Position numbers and translations under genes: made by a program
Shown here: in pieces, positions 1-9,084 of the stretch
Position numbering within the stretch: position 1 is the stretch's first letter
How the letters are laid out: each line of letters starts with the position of its first letter
NCBI RefSeq assembly: GCF_011682055.1
Contig: NZ_JAAQOM010000008.1
Location: 247,591 to 311,590 of the forward strand
Source of the DNA: Telluria antibiotica
Lineage (GTDB): Bacteria; Pseudomonadota; Gammaproteobacteria; Burkholderiales; Burkholderiaceae_D
DNA: 64,000 nt
Direction: 5' to 3'
The notes under the pieces: generated by a model
Database searches by the model: none
What the model was told of the DNA's origin: nothing
What the model saw: the letters and a program-made list of their open reading frames with translations, nothing else

Positions 1-741
1 GGGGAGCGTGCGTTGACGGGCATGCGGCCGCTGGCGGTGTTGGGCGACAACATCACGACGGACCATTTGTCGCCGTCGAACGCGATCATGGCCGACAGCG
101 CCGCGGGCGAATACCTCGCGAAGATGGGCCTGCCGGAAGAAGACTTCAATTCGTATGCGACGCACCGCGGTGACCACCTGACGGCGCAGCGCGCCACGTT
201 CGCGAATCCGACGCTGAAGAACGAGATGGTGCGCAATGCGGACGGCAGCGTGCGCGCCGGTTCGCTCGCGCGCATCGAGCCGGACGGCACGGTCACGCGC
301 ATGTGGGAAGCGATCGAGACGTACATGGAGCGCAAGCAGCCGCTGATCGTGATCGCGGGTGCCGACTACGGCCAGGGCTCGTCGCGCGACTGGGCCGCGA
401 AAGGCGTGCGCCTCGCGGGGGTGGAAGCGATCGTGGCCGAAGGGTTCGAGCGCATCCACCGCACGAACCTCGTCGGCATGGGCGTGCTGCCGCTGGAATT
501 CCAGCCGGGCACCACGCGCCTCACCCTGGGGCTCGACGGCACGGAGACGTTCGACGTGGTGGGCGAGCGCACGCCGCGCGCGACTTTGACGCTCGTGATC
601 CATCGGCGCGATGGCGACACCGTCGAGGTGCCCGTGACGTGCCGTCTCGATACGGCCGAGGAAGTGTCGATCTACGAGGCGGGTGGGGTTCTACAGCGAT
701 TCGCGCAGGACTTCCTCGCCTCCTCGAAGGTCGCCGCATAA
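1..741 (+). CDS. acnD: 2-methylcitrate dehydratase AcnD, C-terminal part
   Basis: The 5' end lies outside the window; the frame is open from base 1 and the visible part is the C-terminal swivel domain (about 246 residues). It shows the aconitase-type segments DNITTDHLSPS, GADYGQGSSRDWAAKG and EGFERIHRTNLVGMGVLP. The serine/arginine region in QGSSRDW corresponds to substrate-binding residues of the aconitase superfamily. The AcnD assignment rather than AcnA rests mainly on prpF lying directly downstream, since acnD-prpF is the hallmark of the Fe/S-dependent methylcitrate pathway. AcnD dehydrates 2-methylcitrate to 2-methyl-trans-aconitate during propionate catabolism in the cytoplasm. A plain aconitase is the alternative, but the context makes it less likely. 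Confidence 0.88.
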   Translation, partial: GERALTGMRPLAVLGDNITTDHLSPSNAIMADSAAGEYLAKMGLPEEDFNSYATHRGDHLTAQRATFANPTLKNEMVRNADGSVRAGSLARIEPDGTVTRMWEAIETYMERKQPLIVIAGADYGQGSSRDWAAKGVRLAGVEAIVAEGFERIHRTNLVGMGVLPLEFQPGTTRLTLGLDGTETFDVVGERTPRATLTLVIHRRDGDTVEVPVTCRLDTAEEVSIYEAGGVLQRFAQDFLASSKVAA

Positions 742-772
742 CGACGTGATTTTTACGATCGAGGTTGATACC

Positions 773-850
773 GTAGGGTGGGCACCCTGTGCCCACGCGT
801 GACGGCAGCTCTGAGCCAACTTTCGCGTGGGCTCGGGGAGCCCACCCTAC
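773..850. repeat. 78-bp head-to-head hairpin element (copy 1)
   Basis: It begins GTAGGGTGGGCACC and ends GAGCCCACCCTAC, so the outer ends are inverted. The left unit folds through GGGCAC/GTGCCC and the right unit through GGGCTC/GAGCCC. It sits in the 139-base gap between acnD and prpF, two genes expected to be co-transcribed. Related copies occur near 7.4, 12.3, 20.2-20.6, 49.4 and 63.85 kb. Confidence 0.85.
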
Positions 851-880
851 GTCATTCCATGACAGATTCAGGTTAATACA

Positions 881-2071
881 ATGGCCCACGCACCCCAAAT
901 CAAGATCCCCGCCGTCTACATGCGCGGCGGGACGAGCAAAGGCGTCTTCTTCCGCCTGCAGGACCTGCCGCAAGCGGCGCAAGTCCCCGGCGAGGCGCGC
1001 GACAAGCTGCTGCTGCGCGTGATCGGCAGCCCCGACCCGTACGCCAAGCACATCGACGGCATGGGCGGCGCCACGTCCAGCACGAGCAAGACCGTCATCG
1101 TGGCGCCCGGCACGCGGCCCGGCCATGACGTCGACTACCTGTTCGGCCAGGTCGGCATCGACAAGCCGTTCGTCGACTGGAGCGGCAACTGCGGCAACCT
1201 GTCGGCCGCGGTGGGGCCGTACGCCATCGCCAACGGCTTCATCGATCCCGCGCGCATCCCGGACAACGGCATCGTCACCGTGCGCATCTGGCAGGCCAAC
1301 ATCAACAAGACGATCGTCGCCCACGTGCCCGTCACGAACGGCCAGGTGCAGGAGACCGGCGACTTCGAGCTGGACGGCGTCACGTTCCCCGCCGCCGAAG
1401 TGCAACTGGAATTCATGGACCCGGCGGCCGAGGAGGGCGACGGCGGCGGTGCGATGTTCCCGACCGGGAACCTGGTCGACGACCTCGAGGTGCCCGGTGT
1501 CGGGACGCTCAAAGCGACGCTGATCAACGCGGGCATCCCGACCGTCTTCGTCAATGCGGCCGACATCGGCTACACGGGCGCGGAGCTGCAGGACGCCATC
1601 AACGGCGACCCGAAGGCGCTGGCGATGTTCGAGACGATCCGCGCGTACGGCGCCATGCGCATGGGCCTCATCGCCCACGTGGAGGAGGCGGCGCGGCGCC
1701 AGCACACGCCGAAAGTCGCGTTCGTCGCGCCACCCGCGGGCTACGTCGCGTCGAGCGGCAAGCGCGTGGAGGCGGACGACACCGACCTGCTCGTGCGCGC
1801 CCTGTCGATGGGCAAGCTGCACCACGCGATGATGGGGACGGCGGCCGTCGCCATCGGCACGGCGGCCGCGATTCCGGGCACGCTCGTGAGCCTCGCCGCA
1901 GGCGGGCGCGCGCACGAGGCCGTGCGCTTCGGGCATCCGTCCGGCGTGCTGCGCGTGGGTGCCGAGGCGCGTCAGGAGGGCGGCGACTGGGTCGTCACGA
2001 AGGCAGTGATGAGCCGGAGCAGCAGAGTCTTGATGGAAGGATGGGTACGCGTGCCGGGCGACGCGTTCTGA
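881..2071 (+). CDS. prpF: 2-methylaconitate isomerase PrpF
   Basis: The 396-residue protein opens with IPAVYMRGGTSKGVFF, the characteristic N-terminus of PrpF, and contains the matching motif GNCGNLSAAVGPYA. PrpF belongs to the diaminopimelate epimerase fold family and isomerises the 2-methyl-trans-aconitate made by AcnD to the cis form for the next hydration step. Length fits the family. The ATG at 881 has only a weak upstream AGG. It follows acnD in the same direction, with a repeat element lying between the two. prpB, prpC and a regulator would be expected to the left of the window. Confidence 0.93.
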   Translation: MAHAPQIKIPAVYMRGGTSKGVFFRLQDLPQAAQVPGEARDKLLLRVIGSPDPYAKHIDGMGGATSSTSKTVIVAPGTRPGHDVDYLFGQVGIDKPFVDWSGNCGNLSAAVGPYAIANGFIDPARIPDNGIVTVRIWQANINKTIVAHVPVTNGQVQETGDFELDGVTFPAAEVQLEFMDPAAEEGDGGGAMFPTGNLVDDLEVPGVGTLKATLINAGIPTVFVNAADIGYTGAELQDAINGDPKALAMFETIRAYGAMRMGLIAHVEEAARRQHTPKVAFVAPPAGYVASSGKRVEADDTDLLVRALSMGKLHHAMMGTAAVAIGTAAAIPGTLVSLAAGGRAHEAVRFGHPSGVLRVGAEARQEGGDWVVTKAVMSRSSRVLMEGWVRVPGDAF

Positions 2072-2196
2072 ACCGTTGTTGCCTAGCGTCATCCGCTGAA
2101 TTTAGTGTTTCCGAACGATAAATTACGAACATTTTCAGCTATGATCCACCCAAAAATCGACAAAGAGCCTTGTCAACAGGCTAGCCGGGAAGAGGG

Positions 2197-5061
2197 ATGG
2201 ATCGGGGAACGAACACACCGGCCTTGGTGGCCGAGGCACTGGCATTGATCGCGGCGCCGGCCTGCGCCTGCGACGGCGAAGGCAGGATCTGGGCCGCGAA
2301 CGCGGCGCTCGTCGAGCTGGCCGGCTGCGCCGTCGACGGGCGCCCGCTGGTGTCGCTGTTTTGCGCACACACGGCGGCCGCGATGGCGGTCGAGATCCGC
2401 CTGTCGCTGGCCGGCGAGCGGCGCTGGGACGGCCTTGTCGACCGTGGCCTGCGCGGCCGCCCCGTCGAAGTGCGCGCGAAGCCGCTGCCCGCGGCCGCTG
2501 GCGCGGGCGCAATCTTCGTGTTCGGCGACGTGGTCACGTTCGGCGACGGCCAGGCCGCGTTGCGCGGACGCCTGCTGGAACAGGCCGCCGTCGTGGAGCA
2601 TGCGCCGGTGGGCATCGCCGTCACGTTGCCCGACCTCGTCAAGTCCTGCAATCCACGCATGGCCGGGATGCTCGGCTACACGCCGGAAGAACTGGTCAAC
2701 CACAGCCCGGCCAAGGTCTTCGCCACGCACGCCCTGTATGAGGCGTTCATCGGCGAAGCCGTCCTCGTGCTGACGACGGGCAGCCTGTTCGAGAAGAACG
2801 AGGTGCCGCTGCGCCGTCGCGACGGCAGCACGATCTGGTGCCGCATCCGCGCCAAGGCCGTCGACATGAGCGCGCGCGAGGCCGGCACCGTGTGGATCGT
2901 GGAAGACGTCACGGAGGCGCGCCAGGCGCTGACGGAAATCCAGGCGATCATGACGAATGCGTCGATCGGCATCTTCTTCACGCGCGAGCGCATCATCACG
3001 CGCTACAACGACTGCTTCGGCGCGATGTTCGGCTACGGGCCCGGCGAGGTGCTGGGCCAGCCGACGCGCGTGCTGTACGCGGACGACGACGCGTTCGTCG
3101 ACATGGGCCGCAGGGCATACGGCGTGCTGCGCACGGGCGGCTCGTTCAAGACCGAGACGACGATGGTGCACAGGAACGGCACGCCGATGTGGGTGAACCT
3201 GATCGGCTATGCCGTCAATCCGGAGGAGCTGGGCACGGGCACGATGGTCTGGATGATCGAGGACCGCACGGGCGAGAAGGCGGCCGAGGAATCGCTGCGC
3301 AACGCGCTGCTGGAAAACCAGGCGATCCTCGACAACGCGGTGCTGGGCATCGCCGTCGTCGAGAACGGCCGAACACTCCATTGCAACCGCAAGATGGAAG
3401 AGCTGTTCGGCCACCATAACGGCACCATCGAGGGCCTGCCCGTGCGCGACCTGTATCCCGATGACGCGGGCTGGCAGCGCGCGCGCGACGAGACCCGGCG
3501 CGACTTCGAGGCGGGGCACGTGCACATGGCGGAGTATGAACTCGCGCGGCGCGACGGCACGCGTTTCTGGGCGCGTCTGTCGGGCCGGCCGTTCGACATG
3601 GCGGACCGGGGCGGGCGCAGCGTCTGGCTGATCGACGACGTGACGGCGCAGCGCGAGGCCGCGGACGCGTTGCGGCGCGCGCGCGACGAGCTCGAAGTGC
3701 GCGTGCAGGAACGCACGGCGGAGCTGCAGGCCGAGATCGTCGAGCGGCGCCAGGCCGAGGCGCGCGTGCACCACATGGCGTACCACGACGCGCTCACGGG
3801 CCTGCCGAACCGCGCGCTGCTGTCCGACCGCCTCGATCGCGCGTTGCTGGCGGCGCGGCGCGAACGCCTCAAGCTCGCGCTGCTGTTCATCGACCTGGAC
3901 CGCTTCAAGACGATCAACGATTCGCTGGGCCACGCGGCCGGCGACCACCTGCTGAAGGAAGTGGCGTGGCGCCTGTGCCGCGTCGTGCGCGCGAGCGACA
4001 CCGTCGCGCGTCTCGGCGGCGACGAATTCGTCGTGCTGGTGCCGGGCGTGCACGCGGCCGAGGAGTGCGGCGCCGTGGGCGACAAGATCATCGAGGCGCT
4101 GGCGGCGCCCGTCGACTTCGAGGGCCGCGACCTGCACATCTCGCCGTCGATCGGCATCTGCCTGTACCCGGACGACGGCCAGGACGTCGCGAGCCTGATG
4201 CGCAAGGCCGACGCCGCCATGTATTACGCGAAGGCGGCCGGCCGCAACAACTACCAGTTCTACGCCGAGCCGATGAACGCGGCGGCCGCGCGCCATTTCG
4301 AGCTGGAGACGCATTTGCGCGGCGCGCTGCAGCGCGAGGAATTCGTGCTGTTCTACCAGCCCATCGTCGGCACGCAGGACGGCCGCGTGCAGGGCCTCGA
4401 AGTGCTGCTGCGCTGGCGCCATCCGGAGCAGGGCCTCGTCGCGCCGGACGACTTCATTCCGATCCTGGAAGAGAACGGGTTGATCGTGCCGGTGGGCGAA
4501 TGGGTGATCCGGCGCGCGTGCGAGCAGTCGATGGCGTGGCAGCGCGCGGGCCTGCCGGCGCTGCCGCTCGCCGTCAACTTGTCGGCGCGCCAGTTCGTGC
4601 ACCGGGGCCTGATGCAGGCCATCCGCACGATCGTCGACGACACGGGCATCGACCCCGGCCTCCTGGAATTCGAGATCACGGAGACGGCACTGATGCAGCA
4701 TGGCGGCCAGACGCTGGAGACGCTGGGCCAGATATACAGCATGGGCATCCGCCTGTCGATCGACGACTTCGGCACCGGATATTCGAGCCTCGCGTACCTG
4801 AAGCGCTTCCCGGTCCGCAAGATCAAGATCGACCGCGCGTTCGTGCGCGACCTGGAGACGAGCAGCGAAGACCAGGCCATCGTCGCCGCGGTCATGGCAC
4901 TGGCCGGGAGCCTGCAGATGGCCGTCGTGGCCGAGGGCGTCGAGAACGAGGCCCAGCTGGCGCTGCTGCGGCGCGCCGGGTGCGAGTTTGCGCAGGGCTA
5001 TCTGTTCGCGCGGCCGGTGGATGCAGAGGCCATCCCGGCCCTGCTGCAAAAACCGGATTAA
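2197..5061 (+). CDS. PAS-GGDEF-EAL cyclic-di-GMP protein
   Basis: A 954-residue protein with an N-terminal region of about four PAS-like modules (roughly 1-495), a short coiled coil (about 495-530), a GGDEF domain (from DALTGLPNR near 531) and an EAL domain (about 715-950). The cyclase motif is intact (GGDEF near 607) and preceded by RASD five residues upstream, a typical inhibitory I-site. The EAL domain reads EVLLRW and keeps NLSARQF, EITE, DDFGTGYSSL, KIKID and AEGVE, so it is predicted to be a working phosphodiesterase. There is no transmembrane segment, so it should be cytosolic. The start follows GGAAGAGGG closely. Its stop overlaps the stop of the convergent xthA. Which activity dominates in the cell cannot be read from sequence. 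Confidence 0.93.
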   Translation: MDRGTNTPALVAEALALIAAPACACDGEGRIWAANAALVELAGCAVDGRPLVSLFCAHTAAAMAVEIRLSLAGERRWDGLVDRGLRGRPVEVRAKPLPAAAGAGAIFVFGDVVTFGDGQAALRGRLLEQAAVVEHAPVGIAVTLPDLVKSCNPRMAGMLGYTPEELVNHSPAKVFATHALYEAFIGEAVLVLTTGSLFEKNEVPLRRRDGSTIWCRIRAKAVDMSAREAGTVWIVEDVTEARQALTEIQAIMTNASIGIFFTRERIITRYNDCFGAMFGYGPGEVLGQPTRVLYADDDAFVDMGRRAYGVLRTGGSFKTETTMVHRNGTPMWVNLIGYAVNPEELGTGTMVWMIEDRTGEKAAEESLRNALLENQAILDNAVLGIAVVENGRTLHCNRKMEELFGHHNGTIEGLPVRDLYPDDAGWQRARDETRRDFEAGHVHMAEYELARRDGTRFWARLSGRPFDMADRGGRSVWLIDDVTAQREAADALRRARDELEVRVQERTAELQAEIVERRQAEARVHHMAYHDALTGLPNRALLSDRLDRALLAARRERLKLALLFIDLDRFKTINDSLGHAAGDHLLKEVAWRLCRVVRASDTVARLGGDEFVVLVPGVHAAEECGAVGDKIIEALAAPVDFEGRDLHISPSIGICLYPDDGQDVASLMRKADAAMYYAKAAGRNNYQFYAEPMNAAAARHFELETHLRGALQREEFVLFYQPIVGTQDGRVQGLEVLLRWRHPEQGLVAPDDFIPILEENGLIVPVGEWVIRRACEQSMAWQRAGLPALPLAVNLSARQFVHRGLMQAIRTIVDDTGIDPGLLEFEITETALMQHGGQTLETLGQIYSMGIRLSIDDFGTGYSSLAYLKRFPVRKIKIDRAFVRDLETSSEDQAIVAAVMALAGSLQMAVVAEGVENEAQLALLRRAGCEFAQGYLFARPVDAEAIPALLQKPD

Positions 5062-5822
5062 ACGATCGTCGCGATCACCGGCGTGTGGTCCGACGGCTGC
5101 TCCCACTTGCGCGGTTCGCGGTCGATGACGCACGCCTCGCAGCGCTTGGCCAGCGCCTGCGACAGCAGGATGTGGTCGATGCGCAGGCCGCGGTTGCGGC
5201 GGAACGCCATCTGGCGATAGTCCCACCAGCTGTACTGCTTCTCGGGCTGCTCGAACAGGCGGAACGCGTCGACGAGGCCCAGGCCGCACAGTTCGCGCAG
5301 CGCCTCGCGCTCGAGATCGGAGCAGTGGATCTGGCCGGCCCACAGTTCCGGATCGTGCACGTCGCGGTCCTCAGGGGCGATGTTGTAGTCGCCCAGGATC
5401 GCGAACTGCTCGTGGATATTCAATTCCTCGCCGACCCACTTGCGCAGCGCGTCGAACCACCCCAGCTTGTACGCATACTTGTCGGAGCCGACGGCCTGGC
5501 CGTTCGGCACGTAGGCGCAGATGATGCGCACGCCGTCGACCGTCGCTGCGATCAGGCGCTGCTGCTCGTCCTGGTAGTACGGATTGTTGCGCACGACGTC
5601 CGCGAGCGGCAGGCGCGACAGGATCGCCACGCCGTTATACGTCTTCTGGCCGCTGAACACGACCTCGTAGCCGGCCGCGTTGATCTCGGCCACGGGGAAC
5701 TTGTCGTCCGTGAGTTTGGTCTCCTGGAGGCACAGTACGTCGACGGGGTTGGCGGCGAGCCACTGGAGCAGGTGCGGCAGGCGTACTTTCAGCGAGTTGA
5801 CGTTCCAGGTTGCGATTTTCAT
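5058..5822 (-). CDS. xthA: Exodeoxyribonuclease III
   Basis: A 254-residue member of the endonuclease/exonuclease/phosphatase family. It starts MKIATWNVNSLKVRLPHL and shows LCLQETKL (metal-binding Glu), LGDYNIAP (catalytic Asp/Asn) and the terminal SDHTPV (catalytic Asp-His). ExoIII acts on double-stranded DNA as an AP endonuclease and 3'-5' exonuclease in base-excision repair. Length matches E. coli XthA closely. The gene converges on the GGDEF-EAL gene and the two stop codons overlap, leaving no room for a terminator between them. Confidence 0.95.
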   Translation of the reverse strand: MKIATWNVNSLKVRLPHLLQWLAANPVDVLCLQETKLTDDKFPVAEINAAGYEVVFSGQKTYNGVAILSRLPLADVVRNNPYYQDEQQRLIAATVDGVRIICAYVPNGQAVGSDKYAYKLGWFDALRKWVGEELNIHEQFAILGDYNIAPEDRDVHDPELWAGQIHCSDLEREALRELCGLGLVDAFRLFEQPEKQYSWWDYRQMAFRRNRGLRIDHILLSQALAKRCEACVIDREPRKWEQPSDHTPVIATIV

Positions 5823-6252
5823 GAGGATGTCTGGTTACACAATCCGGGCAGTATCGTGGCTGTGAGCCATTCTTGCAACACGTCTTGGCTCGCTAAGCCA
5901 TCACACAATTGGAATTATTTGTGCTAGTTGCAACAAACATGTCGTAAAATTATTGTCCGTGGAGTAAAAATTCGTAACGACGCTGGAAAGTTTCGCGTAA
6001 CTGTGACAAGATGTAACAATCACAGCAAGACAGGGGACATTTCCGTATCGTCTCCTTCTCAAAAGAAAAAAATTGCAGTAGGCCAACTTTGGTTGTACTA
6101 TTAGCATATTGCTCAGGAACCAAGAATTCAACAGCAATCCGTTGCATTGAGAGAGGGTTGCCGTGGTCGGTCGAGCGGCCGGCCTTTGGCAGGTGTGTAA
6201 CGATCGCGGATCCCGAGAGCAGGATTTGCACACAGCTTTGTAAAGGACAACA
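5823..6252. other. AT-rich non-coding stretch
   Basis: This 430-base gap separates xthA from a small rightward operon and is visibly more AT-rich than its surroundings. It contains an inverted repeat with arms CTGTGA (6001) and TCACAG (6020) and a candidate promoter at 6073-6101. No convincing gene was found on either strand. The left part presumably holds the xthA promoter and the right part a leader of about 150 bases for the downstream genes. Confidence 0.5.
6073..6101 (+). promoter_or_regulatory. Candidate sigma-70 promoter
   Basis: TTGCAG and TACTAT are separated by exactly 17 bases in an AT-rich setting, upstream of the small-protein operon starting at 6253. The -35 matches consensus at only three positions and the -10 at four, so this is tentative. 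Confidence 0.35.
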
Positions 6253-6603
6253 ATGCGCCAAGCATTTGAAGCATGGGCCCAACGCGATGGCCACATTGTC
6301 CGGCGTCGTGAAGACAAGCCGGAAGAGTACCTCGTGTACGAAACCCAGCGCCGCTGGTTGATCTGGCAGGCCGCGCTGGCCCACGGACAGAAAGCCGCGG
6401 CCGAGGCGCCGCAGAAATTCGCGCCGTCGGAGAACCAGCCGCAGAAGATGCAGGCCGACGAGGCGAGCGTGCGCAATCGCGTACTCAACGAGGTGCTGGA
6501 TGCGTTCAGCGAACTCGACGACAACGCCGGCGTCGAAGGCATCGTCAAGGTCATCCAGAGCCTCAAGAAGAAGAACCGCGCGGCAGCCGAAGAAAAGGCT
6601 TGA
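6253..6603 (+). CDS. Small hypothetical protein
   Basis: A 116-residue protein of unknown function. The N-terminal part has the pattern AFEAWAQRDG...YLVYETQRRWLIWQAA, which resembles short phage-related hypothetical proteins, although no phage genes are nearby. The C-terminal half is helical, charged and lysine-rich (QSLKKKNRAAAEEKA). The ATG is preceded by AAAGGACAACA, a usable ribosome-binding site. The stop overlaps the next start by one base (TGATG), so the two are probably translated together. A nucleic-acid-binding role is possible given the basic tail, but nothing specific supports it. Confidence 0.7.
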   Translation: MRQAFEAWAQRDGHIVRRREDKPEEYLVYETQRRWLIWQAALAHGQKAAAEAPQKFAPSENQPQKMQADEASVRNRVLNEVLDAFSELDDNAGVEGIVKVIQSLKKKNRAAAEEKA

Positions 6604-6806
6604 TGCGCTACCGCCACTACAAGGGCGGGGTGTACGAGGTGGTCTGCGAGGCCGTCCTCGAGGCGGACCACACGGCCGTCGTCGTGTATCGCGGGGAGGA
6701 CGGCAAGACCTGGGTCCGCCCGCGCGACGCGTTTTTCGGGTTCGTCGACGTGGGCGGCGCATGCCTGCCGCGCTTCGCGCCCCTCGTGTCGGCCGAACCC
6801 GCCTAG
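6603..6806 (+). CDS. DUF1653 family protein
   Basis: A 67-residue protein starting MRYRHYKGGVYEVV, followed by VVYRGEDGKTWVRP and ending near PRFAPL. This matches the short, highly conserved DUF1653 pattern (RHYKGG, VVYR, W.RP, RF). The ATG overlaps the preceding stop; a TTG three bases upstream is in frame but less likely. The function of the family is not established. Confidence 0.8.
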   Translation: MRYRHYKGGVYEVVCEAVLEADHTAVVVYRGEDGKTWVRPRDAFFGFVDVGGACLPRFAPLVSAEPA

Positions 6807-6867
6807 TGTCACTCATGTCTTGCCGATTGCCGCCGTAAACGGACAGGTATGCTTTATCGGTGAAGAC

Positions 6868-7341
6868 ATGTCCAATCCTTATTTCCGTACCGCCTGCGCC
6901 GTCGCGCTGGCGGCCGCCACGAGCGGCTGCGTGACGACGATGGGCGAGACGCCCACCCAGCAGCTGGAAGTCCACACGATCCTCGACCACCGCGAAGTGG
7001 CGGGCGTGGGCTGCGTGCTGTCCAACGCGGCGGGGCGCTGGTTCGTCGTGGCGCCGGGACGGGTCACGGTCGAGCGCAGCCGCAGCCCGCTGACGATCGA
7101 TTGCGCGCGCGCGGGCACGGGCGACGCACGCGAGGTCGCCGTCGCGCATGCCACGTCGTTTTTCGACAGCGACCGGCTGATCGGCAACATCATCGTCAGC
7201 GCCGGCGGCGCGCCCTACATCAACGCGAACGACGGGTCCGGGGTCGCCTACCAGTCCACGTTGACGGTGCTGATGCATCCGGCGCCCGCCGCGGCGGGGA
7301 CGCCGGGGGCGTCCGGCGAGAACGGCAACGTCGTCTTCTGA
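6868..7341 (+). CDS. Putative lipoprotein of unknown function
   Basis: 157 residues. The N-terminus MSNPYFRTACAVALAAATSGC looks like a short signal peptide ending in a lipobox-like ATSGC, so Cys21 may be lipidated and the protein anchored in the membrane facing the periplasm. The lipobox is imperfect (usually L-x-G/A-C). No conserved enzymatic motif was seen in the rest, which ends in a low-complexity Pro/Ala/Gly tail. I chose the ATG at 6868 because translation from the upstream in-frame TTG would put charged residues before the signal peptide. Its stop lies just before a stem-loop. Confidence 0.65.
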   Translation: MSNPYFRTACAVALAAATSGCVTTMGETPTQQLEVHTILDHREVAGVGCVLSNAAGRWFVVAPGRVTVERSRSPLTIDCARAGTGDAREVAVAHATSFFDSDRLIGNIIVSAGGAPYINANDGSGVAYQSTLTVLMHPAPAAAGTPGASGENGNVVF

Positions 7342-7354
7342 GCGCACAATAAAA

Positions 7355-7376
7355 AACGGATGCCGAGGCATCCGTT
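7355..7376 (-). terminator. Intrinsic terminator for pepA
   Basis: A perfect 10-bp stem (AACGGATGCC / GGCATCCGTT) with a 2-base loop. On the minus strand it is followed by a run of T (the A-run at 7349-7354), fitting rho-independent termination of leftward transcription from pepA. The pepA stop is about 100 bases upstream, across a repeat element. Confidence 0.75.
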
Positions 7377-7392
7377 AGCACATGTGCGCGAG

Positions 7393-7470
7393 GTAGGGTG
7401 GGCACCCCTGTGCCCACGCGAACGTTTGCAGTGCGCCCGCGTCCGCGTGGGCACAGGGCGCCCACCCTAC
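7393..7470. repeat. 78-bp head-to-head hairpin element (copy 2)
   Basis: The two ends (GTAGGGTGGGCACCCC and GGGCGCCCACCCTAC) are near-perfect inverted copies of one 27-28-nt unit around a spacer of about 23 bases. The element lies between the pepA stop and its terminator. Confidence 0.88.
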
Positions 7471-7475
7471 GGGTC

Positions 7476-8972
7476 TTATACGCGGTTCAACAGGAACGTC
7501 GTCAGCAGGGGCACCGGACGTCCGGTGGCACCCTTGGCGGCACCCGATTTCCACGCCGTACCCGCGATGTCCAGGTGGGCCCACGTGTAGTTGCGCGTGA
7601 AGTTCTCCAGGAAGCATGCGGCCGTGATCGACGCGCCGCCCGGCGTGCCGATATTGGCCAGGTCGGCGAAGTTCGACTTCAGCTGCTCGCTGTAGTTCTC
7701 GCCGATGGGGAAGCGCCAGGCCACGTCGCCTGCCTGCTTGCCCGCGTCGAGCAGTTCGTCGGCGAGCGCGTCGTGCGCGTCGTCGTGGCGCGTGAACAGG
7801 CCCGACGTGTGGTGGCCCAGGGCGACGATGCAGGCGCCCGTCAAGGTCGCGATGTCGACGACGGCGGCCGGCTTGAAGCGCTCGGCGTACGTCAGCGCGT
7901 CGGCCAGGATCAGGCGGCCTTCCGCGTCCGTATTCAGGATCTCGATCGTGGTGCCGTTCATCGCCGTGACGATGTCGCCCGGCTTGGTGGCGCGGCCCGA
8001 CGGCATGTTCTCGCAGGCGGCGACGATGCCGACGACGTTCAGCTTGAGGCCCATCTCGCCGATGGCGCGGAAGGTGCCCAGCACGGAACCTGCGCCGCAC
8101 ATGTCGTACTTCATCTCGTCCATGTTCGCGCCCGGCTTCAGCGAGATGCCGCCCGTGTCGAACGTGATGCCCTTGCCGACGAGGACGACGGGCGCGTCGT
8201 TCTTCTTGCCGCCGTTGTGCTTCAGGACGATGAACTTCGGCGGCTCCTCGCTGCCGCGCGTGACGGACAGGAAGCTGCCCATCTTGAGGGCTTCCAGCTG
8301 CTTGCGGTCCAGGACTTCGACGTCGAAGCCGAAGTCGCCCGCGAGCTTCCTCGCCGTGTTCGCGAGATAGGTCGGCGTGCAGACGTTCGGCGAGAGGTTG
8401 CCCAGTTCCTTCGTCAGGTTCATGCCGTTGGCGATGGCCTGGGCCTGGGCCAGCGTCGCCTTCAGTTGCGGCGTGGCCGCGGGTACGGCGATCGCGAGCT
8501 TGCGCACACCAGTCGGGGCGGGGTCCTTCTTGCTCTTTTGCGCATCGGTGCGGAACTCGCCTTCGTTGGCGGCGAGGACGATGCTGCGCAGGGCCCAGTT
8601 CAAGTCGCGCGCTTTCACATTCTCCAGCGGGAATGCGATAATGGCATCTTGCGCGCCCAGCGAAGCGAAGGTTTTCAGGGCAGCGGAGACGGCGCCGGCA
8701 AAACTTTTCTCGGTAATGGCTTCGTCCGCACCCATGCCGACCAGCAGCACGCGGGCCGCGGCCACGCCGCCCACGCCGCGCAGCAGCAGGGTGGAGCCGG
8801 GCTTGCCGGAGATGTCACCCGACTTGACGGCGGCGCCGATGTCGCCGTTCAGATCGAGGGCTTTCGCCGCCTCCGACAGTTTCTTGTTTTCGAACACCGC
8901 GACTGCCACACAGCCCGATTTGGCTGCGGCCAGCGTGTTTTTTGTGTCGAATGCTTTTATGCTAAAGTCCAT
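7476..8972 (-). CDS. pepA: Leucyl aminopeptidase (M17)
   Basis: A 498-residue cytosolic metallopeptidase that removes N-terminal residues from peptides. Diagnostic features are the M17 signature NTDAEGRL near residue 345, and the metal and catalytic segments [16 protein letters not shown] and MKYDMCGA. The start at 8972 ([12 protein letters not shown]) is preceded by GGAGAATCAA; an upstream in-frame start would add 18 residues not seen in the family. In E. coli PepA also binds DNA; nothing here shows whether this one does. It is divergent from lptF, an arrangement common in proteobacteria. Confidence 0.96.
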   Translation of the reverse strand: MDFSIKAFDTKNTLAAAKSGCVAVAVFENKKLSEAAKALDLNGDIGAAVKSGDISGKPGSTLLLRGVGGVAAARVLLVGMGADEAITEKSFAGAVSAALKTFASLGAQDAIIAFPLENVKARDLNWALRSIVLAANEGEFRTDAQKSKKDPAPTGVRKLAIAVPAATPQLKATLAQAQAIANGMNLTKELGNLSPNVCTPTYLANTARKLAGDFGFDVEVLDRKQLEALKMGSFLSVTRGSEEPPKFIVLKHNGGKKNDAPVVLVGKGITFDTGGISLKPGANMDEMKYDMCGAGSVLGTFRAIGEMGLKLNVVGIVAACENMPSGRATKPGDIVTAMNGTTIEILNTDAEGRLILADALTYAERFKPAAVVDIATLTGACIVALGHHTSGLFTRHDDAHDALADELLDAGKQAGDVAWRFPIGENYSEQLKSNFADLANIGTPGGASITAACFLENFTRNYTWAHLDIAGTAWKSGAAKGATGRPVPLLTTFLLNRV

Positions 8973-9084
8973 TTGATTCTCCGTTTCGAGTTTTGACGCG
9001 CGTGCTGTCCGAGGAACCTCCCACACGGCACCCGCTCGTGACGGTTCCCTGGGGTTCCTTCAAACCTGCAATTATAACGATCGA

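Noticed and set aside
2173..5343. Very long open frame antisense to the PAS-GGDEF-EAL gene
   Set aside because: It is a GC-codon shadow; its translation has no domain and the sense strand gives a full, recognisable protein.
6001..6025. CRP binding site
   Set aside because: The CTGTGA and TCACAG arms are separated by 13 bases, whereas CRP needs about 6 between TGTGA and TCACA.
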